This document shows positions 7,032 through 14,007 of a DNA stretch of 16,078 nucleotides, in pieces. The translations under genes were made by a program, and so were the position numbers. Location of the stretch: NCBI GenBank assembly GCA_012521525.1, contig JAAYMG010000135.1, positions 1 through 16,078 of the forward strand. Reading direction: 5' to 3'. Under the pieces are notes generated by a model. It was not told the DNA's origin. It made no database searches and saw nothing but the letters and a program-made list of their open reading frames with translations. The DNA comes from Clostridiales bacterium. GTDB lineage: Bacteria; Bacillota; Clostridia; Oscillospirales; JAAYOS01. Every line of letters starts with the position of its first letter. The first letter of the stretch is position 1.

Positions 7032-8444
7032 ATGTCGACATTTGGAGTGATCGTCACAACAAGAGCGTTTTTCCCCGGGTATCTGGCACTTGATGCGAGG
7101 GAGATAGTACTGCGCAGACTTGAGAATATGGGGCACAAGGTCATCTGGGTCGGCGAGAACGACACCAGGTACGGTGCCATAGAGAATGCCGACGACGCCA
7201 GGAAATGCGCAGAGCTTTTCAAGGCGCACCGCGATGAAATCGATGGCATCCTCGTGATCCTTCCGAACTTCGGCGACGAGGTTGCCGTTTCCTCCGCTCT
7301 GGATATGGCCAAGCTTGACGTCCCCGTCCTGGTCGTAGCCAGCGACGACGAAAAATCGAAGATGGACCTGGCCCACAGGCGCGACTCTTTCTGCGGCAAA
7401 CTGTCACTCACCGCCAACCTTTATCAGTATGGCATCAAGTTTACCAACACGCATACTCATACACTGACCCTCGACAGCGACGACTTTGACAGGGAGATAG
7501 ACTTTTTCGACCGCGTATGCCGCGTCGTCAACGGCTTGCGCGGCGCAAGTATAGGCGCCGTGGGCGCAAGGCCGGCACCTTTCCAGACGGTCCGCTATTC
7601 CGAAAAGCTTCTCCAGCGGTCCGGCATAAGCGTATCGGTCATCGACATGTCCGACATGCTTGCAAGGGCAGGAGCGATCAGCGACGATGACCCCGCCGTA
7701 TTGGAGAGGGTCGAATTCATCCGCAATTACGGCAATCTGAAAAATGACGAAGTTACAAGCAAAAAGCTTCTCCTGAACGCAAAACTCTATGTTGCCCTGT
7801 CCGGCTGGCTGAAGGAAAACCGCTGTGACGCTTTTGCTTTCCAGTGCTGGGACAGCCTTGAGTACAATTACGGCTGCGCCGCCTGCCTCAGCATGAGCAT
7901 GCTCGGCGAGGAAGGCATCCCCGGCGCCTGCGAAATGGACGTCACCGGAGCCGTTTCAATGCTTGCCATGAAGCTTGCAACAGGTATCCCGTCAGGATAT
8001 CTCGACTGGAACAACGGATTCTTGGAAGACCGCGACATGTGCGTTTGCCTGCACTGCTCAAACTTCCCGAACAGCTTCCTGGGCGACAAGCCCGAGATAG
8101 GATCTCTCGACGTCCTGGGGACCACGATAGACAGGGAACTCTGCTTCGGCGCCAACAAAGGCCGTATAAAGCCCGGCCCCTTCACATTCCTGAAGGTCTC
8201 CACCGACGATATCCAGGGCAGGATCCGTTATTATGTCGGAGAAGGCGAATTTACCGATGACAAGGAAATCTTCACTCCGGGCGGATTTGCGACATGCAGG
8301 GTGCCCAATCTCCAGAAGCTGATGGACTATCTTGTAAAGAATGGCTTCGAGCATCACGTCTGCATGGGCAGGACCAACGTCGCGGAAGTCCTCAGCGAGG
8401 CACTCGGGAACTATCTCGGCTGGGACGGTTACAGGCATTCATAA
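7032..8444 (+). CDS. L-fucose/L-arabinose isomerase-like sugar isomerase (candidate D-apiose isomerase)
   Basis: A 470-residue aldose-ketose isomerase of the L-fucose/L-arabinose isomerase fold, probably metal-dependent and cytoplasmic. The N-terminal half (about 1-170) has a Rossmann-like start (FGVIVTT, then DGILVILPNFGDE at 71-83). The C-terminal half carries the likely metal ligands: Glu301 in ACEMDVTGA, Asp325 in GYLDWNN and a histidine in EHHVCMGRTN (441/442). Glu301 and Asp325 are 24 residues apart, the same spacing as Glu337 and Asp361 of E. coli FucI as I recall them. The protein is shorter than FucI (about 590) and similar in length to arabinose isomerases (about 500). AAAGGAAG precedes the ATG. 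With a dedicated transketolase, kinase and apiosidase-like hydrolase downstream, conversion of D-apiose to D-apulose is my preferred role. L-arabinose, fucose or sulfoquinovose isomerase activity are the alternatives. Confidence 0.85.
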   Translation: MSTFGVIVTTRAFFPGYLALDAREIVLRRLENMGHKVIWVGENDTRYGAIENADDARKCAELFKAHRDEIDGILVILPNFGDEVAVSSALDMAKLDVPVLVVASDDEKSKMDLAHRRDSFCGKLSLTANLYQYGIKFTNTHTHTLTLDSDDFDREIDFFDRVCRVVNGLRGASIGAVGARPAPFQTVRYSEKLLQRSGISVSVIDMSDMLARAGAISDDDPAVLERVEFIRNYGNLKNDEVTSKKLLLNAKLYVALSGWLKENRCDAFAFQCWDSLEYNYGCAACLSMSMLGEEGIPGACEMDVTGAVSMLAMKLATGIPSGYLDWNNGFLEDRDMCVCLHCSNFPNSFLGDKPEIGSLDVLGTTIDRELCFGANKGRIKPGPFTFLKVSTDDIQGRIRYYVGEGEFTDDKEIFTPGGFATCRVPNLQKLMDYLVKNGFEHHVCMGRTNVAEVLSEALGNYLGWDGYRHS

Positions 8445-8465
8445 TGTCAGCGACATCGGCGATAT

Positions 8466-8489
8466 TGCGATATGATATGCGATTTGATA
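8466..8489. repeat. 12-base tandem repeat after the isomerase gene
   Basis: TGCGATATGATA (8466-8477) followed immediately by TGCGATTTGATA (8478-8489), one mismatch. It begins 21 bases past the isomerase stop and forms the left part of a longer inverted-repeat structure in this intercistronic gap. Confidence 0.55.
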
Positions 8490-8596
8490 ATGAGCTAGAT
8501 TCGGTCCATATCGTTATTAGGGCAAATCAGAGAAGCGCTATATAGACTGCATATCAGATCAAATCATGTTTTTATCGACCTGATGTCGCATATCAT
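8472..8596. repeat. Inverted repeat spanning the isomerase-transketolase gap
   Basis: ATGATATGCGA (8472-8482) and its exact reverse complement TCGCATATCAT (8586-8596), 103 bases between the arms. The gap is 224 bases, unusual for an otherwise tight operon. The arms could close a long mRNA stem that sets differential stability or attenuation, or could be two operator sites. I see no uridine tract that would make it a classical terminator and no strong promoter inside it. Confidence 0.5.
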
Positions 8597-8668
8597 GTTC
8601 CAATCCCATAAAACATAATTCTTTTGACCCACTGAAGCTTTCACAGATCAGAGCCGGAGGATAAGCAA

Positions 8669-10639
8669 ATGAGCAACGAGAAACTGATGCACCAATTAAG
8701 GCTGAAAGCCGCCGAGCTTAGGCGCCGTATAGTCGAAATCGACTACAGGTCATCCGGCGGGCATGTCGGAGGGGCGCTTTCCGCTTCGGATATTTTGGCT
8801 GCGCTCTTTTTTGGTGTCATGGACCACAGCCCGGAAAAGTTCAGTTCCAAAGACCCTTCGCGTGACCGTTTCGTACTGAGCAAGGGTCATATAAGCGATG
8901 CATATTACTGTGTCCTGGCAATGAGCGGATATTTCCCGATCGACGAGCTTTACACGTACACCGGATATAATTCCCGTCTGTCAGGACACCCGACAAACCA
9001 TGTGCCGGGCATAGAGATAAATACGGGAGCTCTCGGCCACGGCCTGTCCGTTGCCGCAGGCATCGCCAAGGGACTTAAAATGGACGGTCACGGCGCGCGA
9101 GTCTTCGTCCTGATGGGTGACGGAGAACTGGCGGAAGGCTCCGTCTGGGAAGCAGCCATGGCCGCCGCCCACTACGGGCTCGACAACCTGACGGCGATCG
9201 TTGACCGCAACGGACTTCAGATAGGCGGTTCAACAGAAAAAGTCATGGCTCTTGAGGATCTGTCCGGCAAGTGGGTCTCGTTCGGCTGGGACGTCGTGAA
9301 TACTGACGGGCACGATATTGCAGGGCTGTATGAAGTGCTCAGGGCAAAAAATCCGTCCGGAAGGCCCCGGGTCATCATTGCCCAAACGGTAAAGGGCAAG
9401 GGCGTCTCTTTCATGGAAAACGAAGCGAAGTGGCACCACGGGGTGATGTCCCATGAGCAATACCTCCGGGCCTGCGATGAGCTCGACGGCAGGATCATGG
9501 AGGCCGCGTCCAAAGCAGGTTTGCCTCCGCTGAAGCTGGACAGGTATACACCCTCCAAAGGAAACGGGGGTATGCGCAATCCCTTTGGCAACAGGCCATT
9601 TAGTAAAACATCGCATACCGAAAATGGCGGCAAACCGCTTTCATCAGATGACCAGGCCCCAGTGACAGTGCTTCTTACTGACAGGCAGCCGGGTTCCGGT
9701 GAGGATAAAAAGCCGATCCCTGCGCGTCAGGCAGTCACTGACATGCTTGTGGAACGGGCTTTCAAAGACAACCGTATCGTGACGCTTACGTCCGATGCCA
9801 GGGGTTCCGCCGCACTGGGCAAGTTTGCGGAAACCCACCCCGATAAGTTTGTTGAAGTCGGCATAGCCGAGCAAAACGAAATCGGCATGGCAGCGGGCAT
9901 CTCCCTTACCGGCAAGGTACCGTTCGTCTGTGCCCCGGCCTGCTTCATGTCGGCAAGAAGCTATGAGCAGGTAAAAGTCGATCTTGCTTACAGCCGTACA
10001 AACGTGAAAATACTGGGCGTCAGCGGAGGACTGTCATACGCCGAGCTCGGCCAGTCCCACCACAGCCTGCAGGATATTGCCGCAATACGGTCTCTTCCGG
10101 GCATGAACGTCGTGATCCCCGCCGATGCGAACTCCGCGCGTGCCCTTGCCGAAAAATCGATCTCGTATGACGGACCGTTCTATATCCGTGTAGGGCGTGC
10201 TGCTGTTCCGGATGTCTATGACAGGGCTTCGGCCGATAAGCTGGAGATCGGCAGGGCAGCTATGCTCAGGGACGGCAAAGATGCCGCCATAATCGCGTGC
10301 GGATCCATGGTATACCGGAGCCTGCTGGCTGCCGAACTGCTGGCGCAAGACGGAATATCCGTCGCCGTATTCGACATGCATACGATAAAGCCCCTTGACA
10401 CTGCTGCGATTTTTTACGCAGCAAAGAGGTTCGGAAAGATCATAACGGTGGAAGAGCATGTAAAGGCCGGCGGACTCGGATCTGCAATATGTGAAACCCT
10501 GAGCGAACACGGCGTTCCGGTCAGGATAATCGCCCTTCCCGACGAAGACATGGTATGCGGCTCGGAAAATGAGATCCTGCAGCATTACGGATTAAGCGCA
10601 GAAGGAATACACCAGGAGGTGTACGAATGGCTGAAATGA
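8669..10639 (+). CDS. Single-chain transketolase (candidate apulose-4-phosphate transketolase, fused subunits)
   Basis: A 656-residue thiamine-diphosphate enzyme that moves a two-carbon ketol unit between sugar phosphates. Residues 1-275 match the N-terminal subunit of split transketolases: His32 (GHVGG), KGH at 72-74, His107, and the ThDP-binding motif from Gly150-Asp151-Gly152 to Asn181. Residues about 348-656 match the C-terminal subunit, with the catalytic Glu401 in VGIAEQNEIGMAAG. Between them, about 276-347 is a low-complexity linker rich in Lys, Gly, Pro and Ser, consistent with fusion of two split subunits. GGAGG (8656-8660) precedes the ATG. The stop overlaps the kinase start. Location between a sugar isomerase and a sugar kinase argues for a dedicated catabolic enzyme, and the D-apiose pathway is known to use a transketolase (AptA/AptB) on D-apulose 4-phosphate. 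A general pentose-phosphate transketolase or a sulfo-sugar transketolase are the alternatives. Confidence 0.92.
   Translation: MSNEKLMHQLRLKAAELRRRIVEIDYRSSGGHVGGALSASDILAALFFGVMDHSPEKFSSKDPSRDRFVLSKGHISDAYYCVLAMSGYFPIDELYTYTGYNSRLSGHPTNHVPGIEINTGALGHGLSVAAGIAKGLKMDGHGARVFVLMGDGELAEGSVWEAAMAAAHYGLDNLTAIVDRNGLQIGGSTEKVMALEDLSGKWVSFGWDVVNTDGHDIAGLYEVLRAKNPSGRPRVIIAQTVKGKGVSFMENEAKWHHGVMSHEQYLRACDELDGRIMEAASKAGLPPLKLDRYTPSKGNGGMRNPFGNRPFSKTSHTENGGKPLSSDDQAPVTVLLTDRQPGSGEDKKPIPARQAVTDMLVERAFKDNRIVTLTSDARGSAALGKFAETHPDKFVEVGIAEQNEIGMAAGISLTGKVPFVCAPACFMSARSYEQVKVDLAYSRTNVKILGVSGGLSYAELGQSHHSLQDIAAIRSLPGMNVVIPADANSARALAEKSISYDGPFYIRVGRAAVPDVYDRASADKLEIGRAAMLRDGKDAAIIACGSMVYRSLLAAELLAQDGISVAVFDMHTIKPLDTAAIFYAAKRFGKIITVEEHVKAGGLGSAICETLSEHGVPVRIIALPDEDMVCGSENEILQHYGLSAEGIHQEVYEWLK
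10614..10621 (+). promoter_or_regulatory. Ribosome binding site deciding the kinase start
   Basis: AGGAGGTG lies inside the end of the transketolase gene; the AGGAGG core is seven bases before the ATG at 10627. This favours 10627 over the ATGs at 10636 and 10639, which are too far from it, and indicates translational coupling with the 13-base gene overlap. Confidence 0.8.
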
Positions 10640-12159
10640 TGAACGGCAGCAAGCCATATGCAAACACAGGCGCAAATGGCGGAAGGAAAGTGATCGTCGC
10701 GATAGACCAGTCGACCGCCGCGACAAAAGCCGTCGTATTCTCAAAGAATGCTGAAATACTCGCAAAAACTTTGGTCCCACACGAACAGCACTATCCGGCG
10801 CCCGGATGGGTCGAGCACGATCCGTCCGAAATTGCCGCCAATCTTGAGACCGCAGTTGTAACCGCATTGGAGAACGCCAGACTTACATTCAGCGATGTCG
10901 ATTCACTGGCCCTGACGAACCAGCGTGAAACTGTGATGGTATGGAACAGGGAGACCGGAAAAACGGTCTACAACGCTTTGGTCTGGCAGGACGGCAGGGC
11001 AACGGCATATTGCGAGTTTGATGAAGGAACGACTGAGTACCTTCGCAAAACCACCGGCCTTGAGCCAAGTCCTTTCTTTTCCGCGCCCAAGGTGTCATGG
11101 ATCCTGGACAACGTTCCCGGTGCCAGGCAACTTGCGGAGGAAGGAAAGCTGGCTTTCGGAACCGTTGACAGTTATCTGCTGTACCTGCTCACGGGCGGAA
11201 AAGCCCACAAGTGCGACGTGACGAACGCATCGAGGACGCTGCTGATGGATCTTGAGACCCTCAGCTGGGACGAAAGGGCTTTTTCGATATTCAATATACC
11301 GCTCTCGATGGCGCCGGAAATAGTCCTTTGCGACAGCGTCAATGAATCCACTTCAGAGGCAGGCAGGATCCCCGCAGGTATACCAATCGCTTCAATGATC
11401 GGCGACAGCCATGCTGCCCTGTTCGGCCAGTGCTGCTTTGAGCCGGGTTCGGTAAAAGCGACTTACGGAACAGGTTCGTCCGTCATGATGAACATAGGCG
11501 GCGAAGTAAAGCGTTCCTCATACGGGCTTGTCACATCAGTAGCATACGGAACAAAAGACGGGATCTGCTACTGTCTTGAGGGAAATATAAACACGACCGG
11601 CGGGATCACAAAGTGGATGTGTGAAGGGCTGGGGATCCTGGAAAGCGCTTCCCAGTCGGGCAAAATCGCTGCTTCACTGCCTGACAACGGCGGAGTCTAT
11701 TTTGTCCCCGCTCTTGCAGGCCTTGCGGCACCCCACTGGAAAAGCGACGCACGCGCCGCTTTTGTCGGCATGACTTCCGCCACTACCCTTGCGCACCTTA
11801 TCCGAGCAGGAGAAGAAGCTATCGCCTACCAGATAGCGGACGTAGTTCGCGCAATGGAGGAAGACCTGTCTTCGCCCGTCACTTCTCTCAGGGTCGACGG
11901 CGGACCCACCCGCGACATGTTTCTGATGGATTTCCAGGCAGGCATCCTGCAGTGCATTGTCGACACAGCCGGGATCGAAGAACTCTCTGCGCTTGGCGCG
12001 GCTTTCATAGCCGGGCTTTCCACGGGCTTCTTCAGGTCAAAAGCTGAGCTGAACCAACTGCGCCCCGTCGGAAACTGCTATGCTCCTTCCTTTGACAAAC
12101 TGCATGCCGAAAAGCTTTATGCCGGCTGGAAAAGCGCACTGCATCAGATCATAGGATAA
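10627..12159 (+). CDS. FGGY-family carbohydrate kinase, glycerol-kinase-like (candidate D-apulose kinase)
   Basis: A 510-residue ATP-dependent sugar kinase. After a 20-residue polar N-terminal extension, the FGGY core begins VIVAIDQSTAATKAVVF (22-38). The glycerol-kinase frame is plain: TNQRETVMVW (97-106), ALVWQDGRA, FGTVDSYLLYLLTGG, TNASRTLL, the catalytic Asp260 in IGDSHAALFGQ, the ATP loop TYGTGSSVMMN (279-289), ALAGLAAPHW and RVDGG. Compared from memory with E. coli GlpK, the polyol contacts Arg83 and Glu84 are kept (Arg100, Glu101), but Tyr135 becomes Phe150 (PYFS to PFFS) and Gln246 becomes Ser261. The substrate is therefore probably not glycerol. It overlaps the transketolase gene by 13 bases. 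In the apiose reading it phosphorylates D-apulose to D-apulose 4-phosphate, as the FGGY kinase ApsK does. Kinase family is certain; substrate is inferred. Confidence 0.92.
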   Translation: MAEMMNGSKPYANTGANGGRKVIVAIDQSTAATKAVVFSKNAEILAKTLVPHEQHYPAPGWVEHDPSEIAANLETAVVTALENARLTFSDVDSLALTNQRETVMVWNRETGKTVYNALVWQDGRATAYCEFDEGTTEYLRKTTGLEPSPFFSAPKVSWILDNVPGARQLAEEGKLAFGTVDSYLLYLLTGGKAHKCDVTNASRTLLMDLETLSWDERAFSIFNIPLSMAPEIVLCDSVNESTSEAGRIPAGIPIASMIGDSHAALFGQCCFEPGSVKATYGTGSSVMMNIGGEVKRSSYGLVTSVAYGTKDGICYCLEGNINTTGGITKWMCEGLGILESASQSGKIAASLPDNGGVYFVPALAGLAAPHWKSDARAAFVGMTSATTLAHLIRAGEEAIAYQIADVVRAMEEDLSSPVTSLRVDGGPTRDMFLMDFQAGILQCIVDTAGIEELSALGAAFIAGLSTGFFRSKAELNQLRPVGNCYAPSFDKLHAEKLYAGWKSALHQIIG

Positions 12160-12232
12160 GGCCGGTCTGAAATGAGTTGCCGGAAAAGTCAAAATACTGG
12201 GAATATAAAATATTTCGAAACGGGGAAATGAC

Positions 12233-13834
12233 ATGGTAAGAAAGTATGACATTTTCGAGCTGACCCTGAACGGTCCGAAAGACGGAAATCCTTTCGTCGA
12301 CGTTGACCTCAGGGCTGTTTTCACCTACATGAACAGGAAGCACACCGTGTCCGGTTTTTATGACGGCAACGGGATCTACAAAATCCGTTTCATGCCATGC
12401 AGGGAAGGCGTGTGGAAGTACGAAACACAGTGCAATGTAGACGAACTCAACGGAGTGACAGGCGAATTTACATGTACAGAGGCTGCTCCGGGTGAGCATG
12501 GTCCGGTTCGCGTACATAACCAGTTCCACTTTGCACACGACGACGGGACACCCTTCTACCCTGTCGGCACCACTGCATACGCATGGACCCACCAGCAGCC
12601 CGAAATCGTTGAGCAGACACTGAAAACGCTGAAAGATTCACCTTTCAACAAGATACGCATGTGCGTATTCCCGAAGCACTATGTATACAACCTCAACGAA
12701 CCGCCACTGTATCCGTACGAGGGCGGCCTGATCGAAGGCGTAAAAGCAGAGGATATACGTTATGCGGGTCCTGCCTTTGCCGGAGCCGAAAACACAAACT
12801 ACAAATTCGACTATATGCGCTTCAACCCAAATTTCTGGCGGGACTTCGAAACCCGAATTGCCCAGCTGCGCGATCTCGGCATCCAGGCCGACATAATCAT
12901 ATTCCATCCATATGACAGGTGGGGCTTCAGCCGCATGGAAGAACCCGCTATCCAGCTTTACCTGAGATATCTTGTTGCTAGGCTCGGCTCATTCTCCAAC
13001 GTTTGGTGGAGTATGGCAAACGAGTATGACCTTTTCCGCGGCAGGACCGAGCAGGATTGGGAGCGATGGGCTTACACCATCGTTGAATGGGACCCCTACG
13101 AACATCTTCGTTCCATTCACAACTGCACGAAACTGTACGACCATTCAAAAGGCTGGATAACCCATGTATCCATCCAGCGCATAGACTACCACAGCCATGT
13201 GGAGCTCGTCGCCAAATGGCGCGAAAGGTGGCAAAAACCCGTTGTCGTGGACGAAATCTGTTATGAAGGAAATATCGACCACGGATGGGGCAATATCACC
13301 GGAGAAGAGATGACGAAGCGGTTTTGGGATGTCACTGTCCGCGGAGGATACTGTACGCACGGCGAGACTTACCTGCGCGACGACGAAGTGCTGTGGTGGG
13401 CAAAAGGCGGCTGGCTGACCGGCTCGAGCCCTGCACGCATAGCTTTCCTGCGCAGGATCGTCGAAGAAATGGGATATATCGATCCCAAGCCAATCAGCCC
13501 CATGGACTGGGACCTCACCTGGGGATATTCGGGCAGGCAGTTCACATACCAGTCCGAAACTCCCTTCGGAACGATGGCTACGCAAGCCGCGGAAAAAATG
13601 ATATGCTATTTCAGCTTTGCGCAGCCCGCCAAACGCTCGTTCATGCTGCCGCCCGACAAAAAGTATGAAATCGAAGTCATCGACACATGGAACATGACGA
13701 TCGAAAAACTCGAAGGGACCTACAGCGGCAGAGTTGATATCAAGTTGCCCGGCAGGCCCTACGTCGCCGTCCGCTTCACCATGGTAGGGGACGGTTCTTC
13801 TGGCTGGTTTTCACACACTTCTCTCACATCTTAA
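12233..13834 (+). CDS. Cytoplasmic glycoside hydrolase, DUF5060/DUF4038 (apiosidase-like) type
   Basis: A 533-residue glycoside hydrolase with a TIM-barrel core. Residues 1-85 form a beta-sandwich of the DUF5060 type (FELTLNGPKDGNPF...GEGVWKYE-like GVWKYET). The DUF4038-like barrel starts at about 90 (HFAHDDGTPFYPVGTTAYAWTHQ, 99-121). Residues about 455-515 form a C-terminal beta domain, probably DUF5605. Likely catalytic acids are Glu264 in WWSMANEYD (258-266) and Glu341 in VVVDEICYEG, the retaining clan GH-A arrangement. Some DUF4038 enzymes are GH140 apiosidases that release D-apiose from rhamnogalacturonan II. There is no signal peptide, so it should act inside the cell on imported oligosaccharides or plant glycosides. 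GGGG lies seven bases before the ATG. It is 73 bases after the kinase gene and ends the operon. Another glycosidic specificity within this broad family is possible. Confidence 0.85.
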   Translation: MVRKYDIFELTLNGPKDGNPFVDVDLRAVFTYMNRKHTVSGFYDGNGIYKIRFMPCREGVWKYETQCNVDELNGVTGEFTCTEAAPGEHGPVRVHNQFHFAHDDGTPFYPVGTTAYAWTHQQPEIVEQTLKTLKDSPFNKIRMCVFPKHYVYNLNEPPLYPYEGGLIEGVKAEDIRYAGPAFAGAENTNYKFDYMRFNPNFWRDFETRIAQLRDLGIQADIIIFHPYDRWGFSRMEEPAIQLYLRYLVARLGSFSNVWWSMANEYDLFRGRTEQDWERWAYTIVEWDPYEHLRSIHNCTKLYDHSKGWITHVSIQRIDYHSHVELVAKWRERWQKPVVVDEICYEGNIDHGWGNITGEEMTKRFWDVTVRGGYCTHGETYLRDDEVLWWAKGGWLTGSSPARIAFLRRIVEEMGYIDPKPISPMDWDLTWGYSGRQFTYQSETPFGTMATQAAEKMICYFSFAQPAKRSFMLPPDKKYEIEVIDTWNMTIEKLEGTYSGRVDIKLPGRPYVAVRFTMVGDGSSGWFSHTSLTS

Positions 13835-13915
13835 CAGAGAACTTTCGTTCAATATCATGCTGCGGACTAAGTTATTCTCTTCGATTGCAACCATATCCTT
13901 TATCATGACATAGCA

Positions 13916-13957
13916 AAAAGCCCGTATACTGCTACGGGCTTTTATAATACGGGCTTT
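13916..13957. terminator. Bidirectional terminator between the hydrolase and dnaJ genes
   Basis: Perfect 11-base-pair stem AAAAGCCCGTA (13916-13926) / TACGGGCTTTT (13933-13943) with a six-base loop. It gives a T tract on the plus strand and TTTTT on the minus strand, so it can end both converging transcripts. The 3' arm is duplicated: TACGGGCTTT recurs at 13948-13957, so a second, longer-looped hairpin with the same 5' arm is possible. Confidence 0.85.
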
Positions 13958-14007
13958 CATATGTTCAAAATCTGTAAGCTGCTTTATTGCAGGTTCTGAT
14001 AAGGACG

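Noticed and set aside
7032..12159. Sulfoquinovose (sulfo-transketolase) pathway as the operon's function
   Set aside because: An isomerase and transketolase fit, but a sugar kinase is not needed there, and no sulfonate-handling gene is present; the apiosidase-like hydrolase favours apiose.
7032..12159. L-arabinose operon
   Set aside because: No ribulose-5-phosphate 4-epimerase is present, and the kinase is glycerol-kinase-like rather than ribulokinase-like.
12621..12634. CcpA-like catabolite-repression site inside the hydrolase gene
   Set aside because: It misses one conserved position, is deep in coding sequence, and no similar site is at the operon promoter.
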